Shown: piece after piece, positions 20,771 through 31,634 of the stretch | How the letters are laid out: every line of letters starts with the position of its first letter | How positions within the stretch are numbered: position 1 is the stretch's first letter | Assembly (NCBI GenBank): GCA_963170055.1 | Contig: CAUJGJ010000444.1 | Location: forward strand, 6,593,118 to 6,657,117 | DNA: 64,000 bases | Origin: Halisarca cf. caerulea | Taxonomy: Eukaryota; Porifera; Demospongiae; Chondrillida; Halisarcidae | Reading direction: 5' to 3' | Position numbers and translations under genes: made by a program | The notes under the pieces: model-generated | What the model saw: only the letters and a program-made list of their open reading frames with translations | What the model was told of the DNA's origin: nothing | Database searches by the model: none

Positions 20771-21769
20771 AGATAACATATTTTGCTGCAGTTTCAATTT
20801 GACACCAGCATAGCTGACTTACATAGTCTCTATGGGACATTGCATGGTGGAAATGTCCATTTACGTTGTGGTGAGTGGCAACCCGAAGTGCTTCTTCATT
20901 AGTCAGTCCACAGTATATCATGGCTTTAACTTTGCTGAAAATTTCATTACATAGGAATAATGGTTAAAATATAATATTATTCTGAATCAATATTATAGCA
21001 TTGTTGTCAAAATTTACTTTATTTCAAGGTTTACCTTGATATTCTGCCATGAGCTCTTTCCTGGCAGTAATACTGTGAAGTCCACCAAGTACTTCATATT
21101 TTGTGTACATTGTGAAAGTCCATCAAATTCTGGTACTCGTCAATAGTTTTTATGCCTACAGCCAAAACAGCTATCGGAGGAGCACCTGTGTACAATGTCA
21201 TAATTTTTGCAGGTTCTTCAAATTATGTAGTACCAATTGCTCACTTTTGTATTCACATACGTACCTATACCAGTTGGATCCTTCACCAGTTTGTCCTTGA
21301 ATTGCTTTACAAACTGTTGGTCTATCTTCCTCAAAAGTCTTGAAGATACTGGTGGTATACAACCACTGGTATTTATTTCTCTCACATCTGGTCCTAGATT
21401 CCGATGCAACATATTGTATTTGTGGTAATTCAGCAGCTGAATTTTATTGTTTGAATCCAACATACAAGAATATCCCCTCTATTATTATAATAGTTTATTC
21501 TAGTAGTTTAATGCTTTTGCAGTGGATTAAACTCTCTTTGCAGTGAACTAGACACATTTTTATTAGCAATTCATGTTGACCATTATTCCTAGTCTATATT
21601 CAAGTGTCCATTTCTTCGTTATAGAAATACCAGCTACTACGGCGAACTTTACCGAATTTTGTGTTTGCGCGCTTACGGTACACACTGACGTCACCATACA
21701 TCATTCGCAGTTTCTAACATTTACCGCATACACTGATCTTAACCTCTCTAATTTCTCCCCTTCTATCCA

Positions 21770-23047
21770 TTTTTACTTTGATACAAAGGTCACATTTTGC
21801 AAACCGGTCATCCTAAGAGTGTAATATATATATTGTATACATTTTATAACGCTATAACACATACCACACCACACCCACCAGTCATCTGAAGAATGCAACA
21901 TACACATTGCATTCATTTCATTACACTATTACACTACGCACATACCAACCCACACCCAGCAACAGCTAAGCACAAAGTACACAAACCTCTGGAATAATGA
22001 TCTTCCTTCCCAATGCGGTAGAAAGTCTGAAGGGCAACTGTTTCACTTTCTGGACCACTATGGATCGCTATATCCTCACAGTATCTCTTGTAAACAAACT
22101 TTTGAGAATCCCAGCTTGGAAGACAAATTCGACTGTTATGAGGCATATGATCACCAACCAAATTGAAATACCCTGACATCCAAGATTTGGCATCCTCTGT
22201 CCCTGTGTGAAACCTCTTTTTCCTAATATTGCCATGTTCAACGGAATTGACCTTCAAAGGGTAACAACTCTGTATGTCAGTGCCTTACATCTTATAGTTG
22301 TGCAAGCTCAATTTACATACACATAAAACTACAAGAAAATAGAAAACTGAATCCTTCAACAATTATTGAACATACACTCTATTTACGTACCTGGCCCTCG
22401 ACAACTTGGATCAACTAGGAAGAAAGTGTCTTCTCTGAAACTGGTAAAATTTTGCACCATGCATTCCTACAGACATCTTTGCCAGAGATGCTGAATCGAG
22501 TAGTGATGTTGTAGCCAATCACCTCACTGTCATTGGACAATATCTCAAGCAGCCATCTTTGTTTGTCCATCATGGACATTGAGGAAAGGCATTTTCGCAC
22601 TTTCCAGACATCATTAGCACACATGGTATACATGCATTCCTTGTTGCAGCAAGAAGATACTAATAACATGCCTACCAACTTCAACTCATCTGATGTTTTC
22701 TTTGATAATGTTGATGTTGTTTAGCTCTGGCTTTGTAGAGCTCCCGCTGGGTTCAAAATATCCATGGGTTGGTTGTCATCAATTTGTGGCTCGCCAATTG
22801 AGTCATCATCAGATGAGAAATATGCATCAAGAACATTGTCAGACTCACATTCCTCAAAAGAGGGACAGAAAGTGGTATTTAGCAAGGATTCATCAGTGGA
22901 ATAGTTTATTGGGGATTCTGAACAACCCAGTGAGGCAGGCAGTGATTCATCAAGACTGATTATAGTTGAGAGTAGTTCACACTCGAAAAACGCTGTATTT
23001 GATTGGCTCAATGCTGATGGTGTGGAACAACGGAGCTCTCTGTCCAT
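21770..23047 (-). pseudogene. Transposase-like gene of unassigned family
   Basis: The first exon opens at 23047 with an acidic, Ser-rich N-terminus, meets a TAA at 22721-22723, and continues in the same frame to 22415. There it has SSCCNKECMYTM, a DVWKVRKCLSSM stretch and SGKDVCRNAWCKILPVSEKT, a Cys pattern with an HTH-like end. Exon 2 (22257-21975) has WMSGYFNLVGDHMPHN and FVYKRYCEDIA. Exon 3 (near 21815-21770) has DDRFAKCDLCI. The order CC-zinc, VCxxAW, VYKRY, DRFAKCDLC recurs in gene families multiplied in invertebrate genomes, and the first part resembles the fragment at 53820-54344. I infer a mobile-element origin; the superfamily is not known to me. Confidence 0.45.
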
Positions 23048-23701
23048 ACGTACCTCTTGACTGTTGGTGGCTTAAACATCACACTATAAGGACTTTGCAT
23101 ATTATAAACCATATCTAGTCATGATTGGTAAGCCCCATTCAAAAATTTTCTCCTATGTCCGTGACCGTTACAAATAAAATTTAATTTTTTCACTTCTATC
23201 AGTGTAATGGGATAGCAAATGTAAGGATCCTATCCGTCATGCAGTGGATTCGCAACTTGTCGAAAACTTCACAATTCAGCTCACTCAATCAACAACACAC
23301 CAAAACGATCATAAGTTCTCATGCAATGACCTCACAAGTATAACCATGACAACTAACACAAGAGTAGACAGAACAGACAAAACACAAGATAGCTGTTTAC
23401 TCTAATAGTTAATTACTCCACAGCAAAAATCAATATTTTTCACTTATGTCCATGTGAAAGCCCAATAATCATTAGTTTCCCATTTCAAAGCATGACATGC
23501 ATGTCACCACAGTCTTGTGATTTCCTTGCAATCATTGCCTTATTTTAATTGTGATTGCTCATGTTACTGCATGGGTGGGACCATTAAAGTCCCACAAAGA
23601 CAACCCATCTTAGACAATACAGTGCTGTATGGAATTGGTATTCCCAGGGGGGCAGCTAGATTCTCTCCTGGGCCATGTGGGTGTGGCACTGTGTGGGGAT
23701 C
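23048..23701. other. Intergenic, no feature recognised
   Basis: Possible promoter region of the minus-strand gene above. No coding frame or repeat was identified before the Harbinger end at 23705. Confidence 0.4.
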
Positions 23702-23935
23702 TATAGGCGGTGTTTACACTAGAACATTTCACCCGAAAACGGTACATTTTGATTACGTTTTGCGCTATCGTTTACACTAAAACGCCGAAAACGATACCCG
23801 AAAACGATAACTTTGAATCCGTAACTCCAACTGGAAACTTCGAAAACGCTGCAACAGAAAACCGTGTGTAAACAGGAAAAACGGTTGCGATATCGCAACG
23901 TCACGGCAAGGTCATGTGATCGATCACTCATCAAG

Positions 23936-25061
23936 ATGGATGCCGTTGTTGCGATTGTACTTGTTTTGCTCTCAAATCTAATTATTCTGTACAAGTTTAA
24001 CTACGTTCTTCTCGTTCTCACTGAACTCCAATATCTCCGAGAAATGAACAAACTGGCGGCTGTTTTTCTATCCAATCGTGCGATTCCGAGCAGACGCTGG
24101 GTACGTGTGCTTCGGCCTAGAGCAGGGAGGAGATTCTGGATAAGGCCAGGAAGAACTCGCATGTGGTGGGACAATTTTTGTTTCTAATGTCGTGGTACCC
24201 GAGGAGTGGAAGGAAAACTTCAGGATGTCAAGAAGCAATTTTTATTCGCTGTGTGAGTTATTACACCCACATATTGAGCGCCAGAACACTAGAATGCGAG
24301 AACCAGTTGAAGTGGAAAGACAAGTCGCCCTAACGTTGTACTACCTCTCTGATGAAGGACGTATGAGAAAAACCGCCAATTCCTTTGGATTATCCCGATC
24401 ATCCGTGTCTATAACAGTTCGTACAGTTTGTCAAGTCATTACTGAACACCTAGGGCCATTATTTATTCGTCTTCCTACCACTGAGGAAGAAGTGGAGGAG
24501 AAAACACATAATTTCTTCACACGCTTTCGTTTCCCACAATGTTTGGGTGCTGTGGACGGAACACATATTAACATTAAGCAACCCAGCTGTAACTCTACAG
24601 ACTATGTCAATCATAAAAGTAGGTTTTCCATTAACGTCCAAGCATGTTGTGATTTCAGGTATAGGTTCATGGACGTTGTGGTAAAGTGGCCGGGGAGTGT
24701 TCACGATGCACGCGTGTTCACTAACTCCACTTTGAATCACATGCTAAGGAATGGTGATATTCCACCCTGTCCTAAACGCATCGTGGAAGATGAGGATCCA
24801 GTACAGGTTTTCATTCTAGGAGATCCTGCATATCCTTTGTTACCTTATGTGATGAAGGAATTTGCAAATGGTGGCAGTACAAGGCAGGAGCAGTACTATG
24901 GATATCGATTGTGTAGTGCACGTAATGTAATAGAATGTGCTTTTGGTCGTCTGAAGGCTCGCATTGCATCACTCAGAAGGGATATGGACATAAATCTGGA
25001 TGATTTGCCATTTGTTATATATGCTTGTTCTGTACTTCACAACTTTTGTGAAGTAAGGTAA
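23936..25061 (+). pseudogene. Harbinger transposase (DDE_Tnp_4), frameshifted and truncated
   Basis: The ATG at 23936 opens a hydrophobic N-terminus, then RRFWIRPGRTRMWW. A one-base shift near 24171-24185 moves the frame to the 24192-25061 segment (WKENFRMSRSNFYSLCELL). The HTH-like part reads RMRKTANSFGLSRSSVSITV. The catalytic triad is visible: D in LGAVDGTH, D in [10 protein letters not shown] in [12 protein letters not shown]. The frame stops at 25061 right after HNFCE, where element 2's transposase continues for about 50 residues; pogo-derived sequence follows. About 55% of residues look shared with element 2 by eye. Confidence 0.8.
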
Positions 25062-26935
25062 AACAGGGTATTTTCGGAAACACTTCAGGGTCATCGCGTG
25101 TGGCGCTACAGCCGTTTCGATAAACTCACGCAAACTCACACAATTGGTGGACTAACCTATCCTCTAAATACGAACGACGTTCTAAGTCAGTCGCACGGCT
25201 GACGAGGAAGTGTGCTCCATTTTCCTAACCACGTCGAATCATCATACTTCCGGGTAATTTCGGAAACCAATTACAATCAATCAAAAAGTGTAAAATGTCC
25301 GCTCAATCCATAAAACCATTGTAAAAACGGGTTCCATAAGAACTGAAAAAGTGGAAGGAAGAAAGTAAATTGCAAAGGAGGTCCTTTAACAGGTGCAGAT
25401 ATGGCAAATGTACTGATCATTTTCCTCAGGTAGATGGTCAAAGCCGACACAGCTGTAATGGAACCATCTCCAGCAAGAATCACATCCAAGACATTCACCA
25501 TCATCAGTGAAAAGTTGGCCACAGCTAAAACAGTGCTCAATGTCTTTCTCATCCTCACTCTTTGCTTTTGCATCATTTTCTTCATCACTTTCTTCAAGGA
25601 TAATGGCCTTGGGTTTGGACTTCACACTTCTGCTCCCTACTGTGGTCTTCTGCAGCTGTGGTGCACATTTCCCAGTCTTTTTGCTTACTCCTGCTTTTCT
25701 TTGTGTCAATTTGCTTGATGTCTTTTCAGGACGTTTTGCAATTTTCTCTGCCTCAGCATCTTGCATTCTCTGAAGTACCTCATCTTGTGTCAGTGCTTCT
25801 CCGAAGTGGTGGATTTTAATGCATCGTCGTCTGGTTGGCGTTCGTTTACCCTTTGGGCGAAGATGGTCTGCAAAGAAATGGCGTAGCTCTGTACGTAGTG
25901 GTGTTTCTGCACTGACCTGTTTTGAGCTGGATGATGAAGCCGTATCGAATGGCATTGATGGTGCTAATTTGTAGCTAGCGATGGCTGACTTGCACAATGG
26001 GTAAAGACCACACTCCCGAAAAGCAGACTGGAAATGTGAAGCCTTAAATCCCTTGGAGCAGAGGGTGTTAAGCAAGGATGGGAACACTTCTTTTGAGATG
26101 CAAGCAGCTCTGGTTTGCACTTTGTATGTCTTGACAATGGATCTCCAGGCTGCCTTTGTAGCTCCAAAGACTCCTACATCCAACGGTTGTAGGACATGAG
26201 TTGTATTAGGTGGCAAGCAATACAGCCACACATTGTTCTCCTTGCATGTTTTGACCAGTTCCACTGAAAGATGGGAATGGTGCCCATCAAAGAAAAGAAC
26301 CACAGGACCAGATTCTAAATATGGCTTCACCCTTGGAATGAATAGCTTCTGCATCCAGGACTGGAAGTTGTCCTTCTCCATCCACCCAGATGGGGATGTG
26401 CTGTACCTGGCACCAGGAGGTCCATGGTTAGTCCAGGAGGTGTACAGATGCTTTCCTTTGTAGACGATGTACGGTGGTAGCACTTCACCAGCTGCAGAAC
26501 CACAAATGTGGACAGTGATGCTCTCCTTCCCTGATCCTCCACCTGTTTCAGGAACCCACCTAGATCCCCTCTTGGCCAAGACTTGCTGTGACCCAACTGA
26601 TGTGTTAAAGCATGTTTCATCACAGTTCCAGATTCGAGATGCCATATCTGGAAACTTGCTCAGCTCCAGCTTTTTGTATAGCTCCTCAACATTGGTGTAG
26701 AACCCAGCGATGTTGACGGGGTTGGCAGAGGTGGCTCTGTTTTTGGGCAGGTGCTGTGATTTCCTAGAAACAAGCTTTGGCCACCTCTTCTGAAACCCAT
26801 TCCACCAATCCCATCCTGGCTGACCATTTGCAAAGGGATGCTCTCTCTTCTTTGTCTGCAGGTAGTCGATTACTACAGCAGATACAACTTCCTTTGTCAG
26901 ACTGAATCCTATCTCCTGCAACACTTGGACTTAAA
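25062..26935 (-). mobile_element. pogo/Tigger-like element inserted in Harbinger 1, 5'-truncated
   Basis: The transposase gene (25386-26924) is followed by 25062-25385, which carries GGGTATTTTCGGAAAC at 25067-25082 and a near-identical GGGTAATTTCGGAAAC at 25251-25266, a terminal-repeat-like motif in direct orientation. The junction at 26925-26935 meets the Myb-like frame of the host element. No matching terminal repeat is seen there, so the N-terminal end was lost or the insertion is rearranged. Confidence 0.6.
25386..26924 (-). CDS. pogo-type DDD transposase with C-terminal PHD finger, N-terminally truncated
   Basis: A 512-codon open frame. The early WDWWNGFQKRWP motif is the end of the CENP-B-type HTH region. 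The DDE_1 catalytic residues follow: D in IWNCDETCF (near residue 97), D in VLFFDGHHSH (near 214), D in HVLQPLDVGVFG (near 249). A Lys/Glu-rich linker leads to a PHD finger with CFSCGQLF, CLGCDSCWRWFHYSC and YICHIC as the zinc ligands. Related transposases start about 60-70 residues earlier with the DNA-binding helices, which are missing here, so this copy probably cannot bind its ends. PHD fingers usually read histone H3 tails, so the tail may guide insertion or expression; that is inference. Confidence 0.8.
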   Translation of the reverse strand: MLQEIGFSLTKEVVSAVVIDYLQTKKREHPFANGQPGWDWWNGFQKRWPKLVSRKSQHLPKNRATSANPVNIAGFYTNVEELYKKLELSKFPDMASRIWNCDETCFNTSVGSQQVLAKRGSRWVPETGGGSGKESITVHICGSAAGEVLPPYIVYKGKHLYTSWTNHGPPGARYSTSPSGWMEKDNFQSWMQKLFIPRVKPYLESGPVVLFFDGHHSHLSVELVKTCKENNVWLYCLPPNTTHVLQPLDVGVFGATKAAWRSIVKTYKVQTRAACISKEVFPSLLNTLCSKGFKASHFQSAFRECGLYPLCKSAIASYKLAPSMPFDTASSSSSKQVSAETPLRTELRHFFADHLRPKGKRTPTRRRCIKIHHFGEALTQDEVLQRMQDAEAEKIAKRPEKTSSKLTQRKAGVSKKTGKCAPQLQKTTVGSRSVKSKPKAIILEESDEENDAKAKSEDEKDIEHCFSCGQLFTDDGECLGCDSCWRWFHYSCVGFDHLPEENDQYICHICTC

Positions 26936-27097
26936 CAAATCGAGGATGTCGGTGTATTTCGTCTTGGACGATTCCCATGCTGTTCCCACACTGATACATT
27001 GGATCTTATACTGGTGCGTCACGCTTAAAAGCAGTTCTACTTCGTCATCGCTCCAACAGAATTCTTTCTTCTTCGAAGTTGACTGTTTCTTCGGCGG
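26918..27097 (-). pseudogene. Myb/SANT-like accessory gene of Harbinger 1, 5' part
   Basis: MPPKKQSTSKKKEFCWSDDE opens a trihelix/SANT-like segment with DEVELLLSVTHQYK, parallel to DEEAELLLQVTYEYK in Harbinger 2. The frame is cut after LDLFKSK by the pogo-derived sequence. In Harbinger elements this second protein helps transposase enter the nucleus and bind DNA. Confidence 0.65.
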
Positions 27098-27410
27098 CAT
27101 GGTTGACAATTAGCAGCTGTCTCTTCGCGATCAAACTCAAGCACAAAGAAGTACGTATAACCTCCATTGTGTCAAACGTGCACGTGATCATGTCATACAA
27201 TGGCACGTGATTGTACTATGAGCCACGTTTTAAAAACGCTCTACTGGTTTGGGGTAAGTGTAGTGTAAACGCGATGAAAACGGAGCACTCCAAAAACGAA
27301 TTTCCCAAAAACGTTCTAGTGTAAATGCTGCCTTATAAGTACCATGCAATGGTTAGCTGCTGTCTGCAATCGATGCTAAACTAAGCTTAATGATGACTAA
27401 ACCAAAGAGG

Positions 27411-30400
27411 TAGCACCTGACGTCTACTAATGATGGAGCCATCTTGAAATATGACAAAGACACTCCTATCAGCAAACCAAATGCAACGTCTTCTCTTGGA
27501 GCCATCAAATCAGTGGAGGTTTGCATTCCCAGTGATGGAGATAAAGGGAAGATACCAATTGGCAAAGGTGTAAAAGTGAGTGCTTGGGTATAGTTGAATT
27601 TATCACTGATCAAAGTTATATTAAGTCTAACTAGCTATAGCCATGGGATAATAAATTTACAGCTAGCATGGTGTAACTCACCATCGACTATCTACAGTGC
27701 CTAAAAGAAGCCACATATTCATTGATACAAATAGAATTTATCCCTATTGCATTCTCCCTAGAATACATGCCCTTTTAGCTATCTTTGTCTAGGCTGAGGT
27801 ATACCTTAATTGTTATTAAGAGATGAGAGGTATACGTATAATACCTGCATGTAAAACATTTGTTTGGTGTTTGTAGTACTAATCAGCGATATTTAGCCTC
27901 ACAAGTTGCATTTTTAATAGTAGGCTCTAAAGAGCAAGGACTTCTTGTAATAAAATTATTTAGCAGAAGCCTGATCCTGTACCCCTCTAATCAGACATTC
28001 ACCCTAGGTAATAATTTGTGGTCGTTAAGAGTTACTAATGAGGTTTTTTTTTATTTATATTTCTAGTTTCAATGCAAGAGTGGACAGCTCACATTGAACT
28101 TAGCACAATTCGATTGGAATGCCTCTGAACTTTCCATGAAATTCAGCTTGGTTCAAGATAATCAATCTTTTGTTGACATGTGGAATTCAATGTTTGAGTC
28201 TGAAGTAGCTGGGGAGCAAGAGACTACCCCTGGCAGGCAACATTCTGCGTCAACCACTTGCATGTATCCCATTGGAAACAACTCTGAAGAAGATCCTCAA
28301 CTGTCACCACACAAAAAATCCTGTGTGGTCAAGGATGGGATTGATGAAGGCATAGAGCAGAAAAGAGTTGGTAAGAAGTTAAAACTATAATTTTTCCCTT
28401 TTATAGTGAAATTTTGCCATAATAAAAAACAATATGCATGCATTGTACAGGTTTCCTGGAAATTCCCGTAAGCGCTCTGCAGGTACCACCAAAAGGTTCT
28501 AGGCTACTTTGAGAACCAGACCCAACTTTCATCAGTAACCTTAAAGAACAAATTAGGAAGGACCCTCAGGGACCTGGAGCTGCACCTCTTGCACTATTGT
28601 GCCTGAGCAAAGGGCGGCCAGAGGACTTTAATGACAAACACAAGTCTGTCTATAACTATAAAGTTCTAGGTGGTCTTCATACATACATGGCTAAGGCCCA
28701 GTTGACACAGGAGGCTCCCAAGATTAACTTTTACTCTACTGTTACTGGAGATGTATACGTTGGGTTGACTGATGATGAGGCACTTCAATTGGCACTAAGG
28801 CACAACCAGAACAGCCACTTCACTCACAGAATTACTCACTGTGACTTGGTAAGTCAGAGTGTGTACATATATATCAGGTTTTAAGTGTTAATATGGATTT
28901 TTGCATTGATTCGTGATGTCATCATGTCTCTGCTTCTTTGGTTGTAGCTTGTAACATGCCATGCCAGACTTTACTCCATGGCCCGTAAAGATTACAATCA
29001 AGATGACACACCTCCAACAACCAGTTTGTGGAAAGATTCATGCAAACTTTCCATTATACCAGATGTAAGTGCAGCATCAGCATCTGCATAGTATCCAGCC
29101 TTAATATAGCTCACATTGGCTTTCCTTTCTTGCATAGAGTATATCAAACACACAGAGGGACTCCATCCTCCACCAAGCATCTCTGCCTGAATCAGTTTGG
29201 GATCTAGCGGTGCAAGTTATGGACCTGTTTGAGAGAGGTGGACTAAAGGATCAAAAGCTTAATGCAAAACATCTCATAGCTAAGCCGGAATTCAAGCAGC
29301 AGTGCCTGACACCTTTGAGGTCATTACCAACAGGAAACCAGATTGCCATTCTGCAGAAGGTAATGCGCAAGCAAGCATCCTAGAATGAACTTAAGGTTCT
29401 GGCCAGGAATGCCAAGCAGCTGTGCACCCTCAAGACCCTTTTTATTCGTTTAACGAACACATCAAACTGGGAGGAGGCCTCCCAGAAGTACTCCGATCAA
29501 ACAACTGAGCGTCAGTTGGAACGTTTTGTAGAGTGTGATCTGTCCAAATCTGTTCCTCAGTCTTCAAAGACTTCTGCCATCGTGTGGTTATTGCCAGCAG
29601 CAACCCACCTCCCACAACCAGTGACCACATCTACAATCATACCATTGATGGAGGACCAACATTGTCTGCAACAGTCATCGCATGCAAGGCTGCAGACATT
29701 TCTGGGGGTCCAATTCATGACATCAATCCACATTTGTTAGAGTGGATCTAGCTATTGTACGGGCTGAAGTATGTTTGTGTATTATTATTTTCAAGAAATA
29801 CTTGCATTACCATGTCCTATTTTCTACATGTAGAATGGTGACACTATTGAGGATATCGCCTATGGAATAAAGGAGATCAACATTGTTGCTGCAAAACTAC
29901 TGTACAATGCAGTAATTGTTACTTCGTCACCATCGTTCTTTGACATGATGCAAGCATGGGAGTCATCATTTCCCACAGTATGTGAAACTGCATTCTTTGC
30001 CCAAAAAACAATTCCTAAGAAAGGTACATATTTTAGAAATTGCACAAATATGTCATTTTCATGATGCAATGCAACTACTTCTATATAGGAAGCAACTCCT
30101 TGACAAATTGTGTCATAATGGCGTACATTGCTCACCATCCTCATGACAACCAAGCTCATAGTGAGCATTTTAACTTCAGGGCAGATGATACAAGGTACAA
30201 CTGCATCGATGTAACAAATGAGGGTGAAATTTAACTTACCTGATGGAGCACTTTTGCCCAGAACATGGTACTATCCTTACATGTTTCAACACATCTGGTG
30301 AGTAATTACTATAGCTATATAGAGCAACATGACTGTATCAAATTTTTGTAGCCATCATTGCTGAGTATGTCATGGATAAATATCAACCACGTTTTTATGT

Positions 30401-30510
30401 AGGTGAAGCTGCGGTACTGGCACTTAGCAGTGGTAGACACATTGTCTGCTTAGCTGACACCGAGCAGGAGCAAAACAGCACATTAGGGCAAATCTCAGCA
30501 CATTTTTAGG
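27411..30510 (+). pseudogene. ParB-like-domain gene, plus copy, with a possible methyltransferase-like C-terminus
   Basis: Exons with GT-AG limits: about 27411-27569, 28067-28370, 28451-28848, 28948-29064, 29138-29359, about 29394-29760, 29834-30021, 30089-30193, and a last piece near 30405-30510. The N-terminal part is acidic (28067-28370). 28451-28848 carries PPKGSRLL, a TGA at 28510-28512, DPQGPGAAPLALL, KVLGGLHTYMAKAQL and GLTDDEALQLALRHNQNS, matching the minus-strand paralogue. Later exons include NAVIVTSSPSFFDMMQAW, EHGTILTCFNTSG and ALSSGRHIVCLAD, which resemble the motif IV region and the final G-rich/strand region of N4/N6 DNA methyltransferases, though the expected DPPY-type box reads SSPS. 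A frameshift near 29580 adds to the damage. ParB plus methyltransferase is a known prokaryotic/phage combination; here it is inference. Confidence 0.45.
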
Positions 30511-30659
30511 AAAAGCAGTGACATTTTAAGTTATCTTGCATGGAGTAAATGGTTACTAACTGCATGTCATTCGTAATAAAGACAGGAACTAATCTGGAAC
30601 CGTTGATAATTAACATGATCTTTGTTCCACCATTTAACTATCCTATGCTGTACTGACAT

Positions 30660-31030
30660 GCCTGCAAGGTCTCAAAATTCAGTCCTTGGCTTAACCCAGG
30701 GTACCCAAATGTCAGGCACTTTATGAACTAGGGTCTCAAATTTGAGTCCCTAGTTTAACCAAGGATTGGAGGAAATACAGATTTTGCAAACTAGGGTCTC
30801 AAATTTGAGTCCCTAGTACAACCAGAGATTCAAGGAATTGCAGATTTTGTGAGCTAGGGTTTCAAATTTGAGTCCCTAGTACAACCAGAGATTCAAGGAA
30901 TTACAGATTTTGTGAACTAGGGTTTCAAATTTGATTCCCTAGCTCAACCGGGGATTCACGAGTTAAAAAATTTTCTGAAATAAGATCTTAAATATAAACC
31001 TTGGTTATAACAAGGACTCAAAATTTGAAT
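30660..31030. repeat. Tandem array of about 64 bp palindrome-containing units
   Basis: About five units. Each holds a near-perfect palindrome, CTAGGGTCTCAAATTTGAGT followed by CCCTAG, then an AACCAGAGATTCAAGGAATT-type spacer. Outer units are more diverged. Confidence 0.8.
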
Positions 31031-31039
31031 AGTGTCAGT

Positions 31040-31634
31040 AACTGTATCACTCACAAAATGCCATTATTTGCAGGTGCATTGGCTATCTTTGTTTTAGTGT
31101 ATCATTTTTCCATATGCCATACAGGCAGACACTCAAGGAATTGCAATTTCTACCATTACCACAATAATGCACTCAAAATCATCTTCATTTTAACTATTTC
31201 TAGCCCTAGACTTTGGGAAAAGAGTTGACTTTGCTAGATATAATTGACACTCGGAAGAAATGCTTGGCACAGTGTTTATAACTCAGCAATTCAGTGGACT
31301 TTCAGAAACTTATAAGAATTGATGAAATGAAGCATAGGTTGGTGAAAGACATGGCAAAGAATGCAGCTTCAGGAAAAACAATGACGAGGAAAGAATCTCA
31401 CCAAGAGGACAGTAGTATTGCAGGTGCAGTAATAAGTATCAATGCATGCAATTGCCACTAAAAAGATTTTTTTCTTTTTAGCACTTAGCCTAATAGAATT
31501 ATACTTCACTAACTGTACCCTTCATTTTAAATAGAATTTCAGTATAATTATAATATTAATAGTCTATATTATCTTATTGCAAGTAGATGTATTTGAACGC
31601 GCAATGGCTTTGCAGAAGAAGAAAAGCAGTCAAA
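31040..31634 (+). other. Mostly non-coding; one possible exon
   Basis: 31300-31422 is open in one frame (IDEMKHRLVKDMAKNA and a basic, Ser-rich end) and stops at TTGCAG|GTGCAG. It could be a terminal exon of the preceding gene. The rest is AT-rich with no feature. Confidence 0.3.

Larger units (their letters stand above)
19390..21463 (-). pseudogene. ParB-like-domain gene, minus copy, frameshifted
   Basis: Exons in order: 21463-21265 (SGCIPPVSSRLLRKIDQQFV then KDPTGIG, donor TATAG|GTACGT), about 21192-21020 (APPIAVLAVGIKTID then YEVLGGLHSITARKELMAEY), about 20925-20825 (YCGLTNEEALRVATHHNVNG), about 19815-19715 (LEACRTRLYEMANKC), and 19588-19390 (NIFNQASFFKKVWETACEVM). The start pattern and the LGGLHSITARKEL box resemble ParB/sulfiredoxin-type N-terminal domains (R at a pocket, G-G/D-x-H-R, then EEA helix). 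A one-base shift separates IKTID... from YEVLGG. A MITE (19974-20729) lies in one intron. Paralogue of the plus-strand gene at 27411-30510. Assignment to ParB is inference. Confidence 0.5.
23705..27333. mobile_element. PIF/Harbinger element 1 with nested pogo insertion
   Basis: Inverted ends AGGCGGTGTTTACACTAGAA (left) and AGGCAGCATTTACACTAGAA (right complement), flanked by TAT (23702-23704 and 27334-27336), as expected for the 3 bp Harbinger duplication. It carries a DDE transposase (+) at the left and the start of a Myb/SANT-like gene (-) at the right. The centre, including the transposase C-terminus and most of the Myb-like gene, has been replaced or interrupted by a pogo-type element. Confidence 0.82.
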
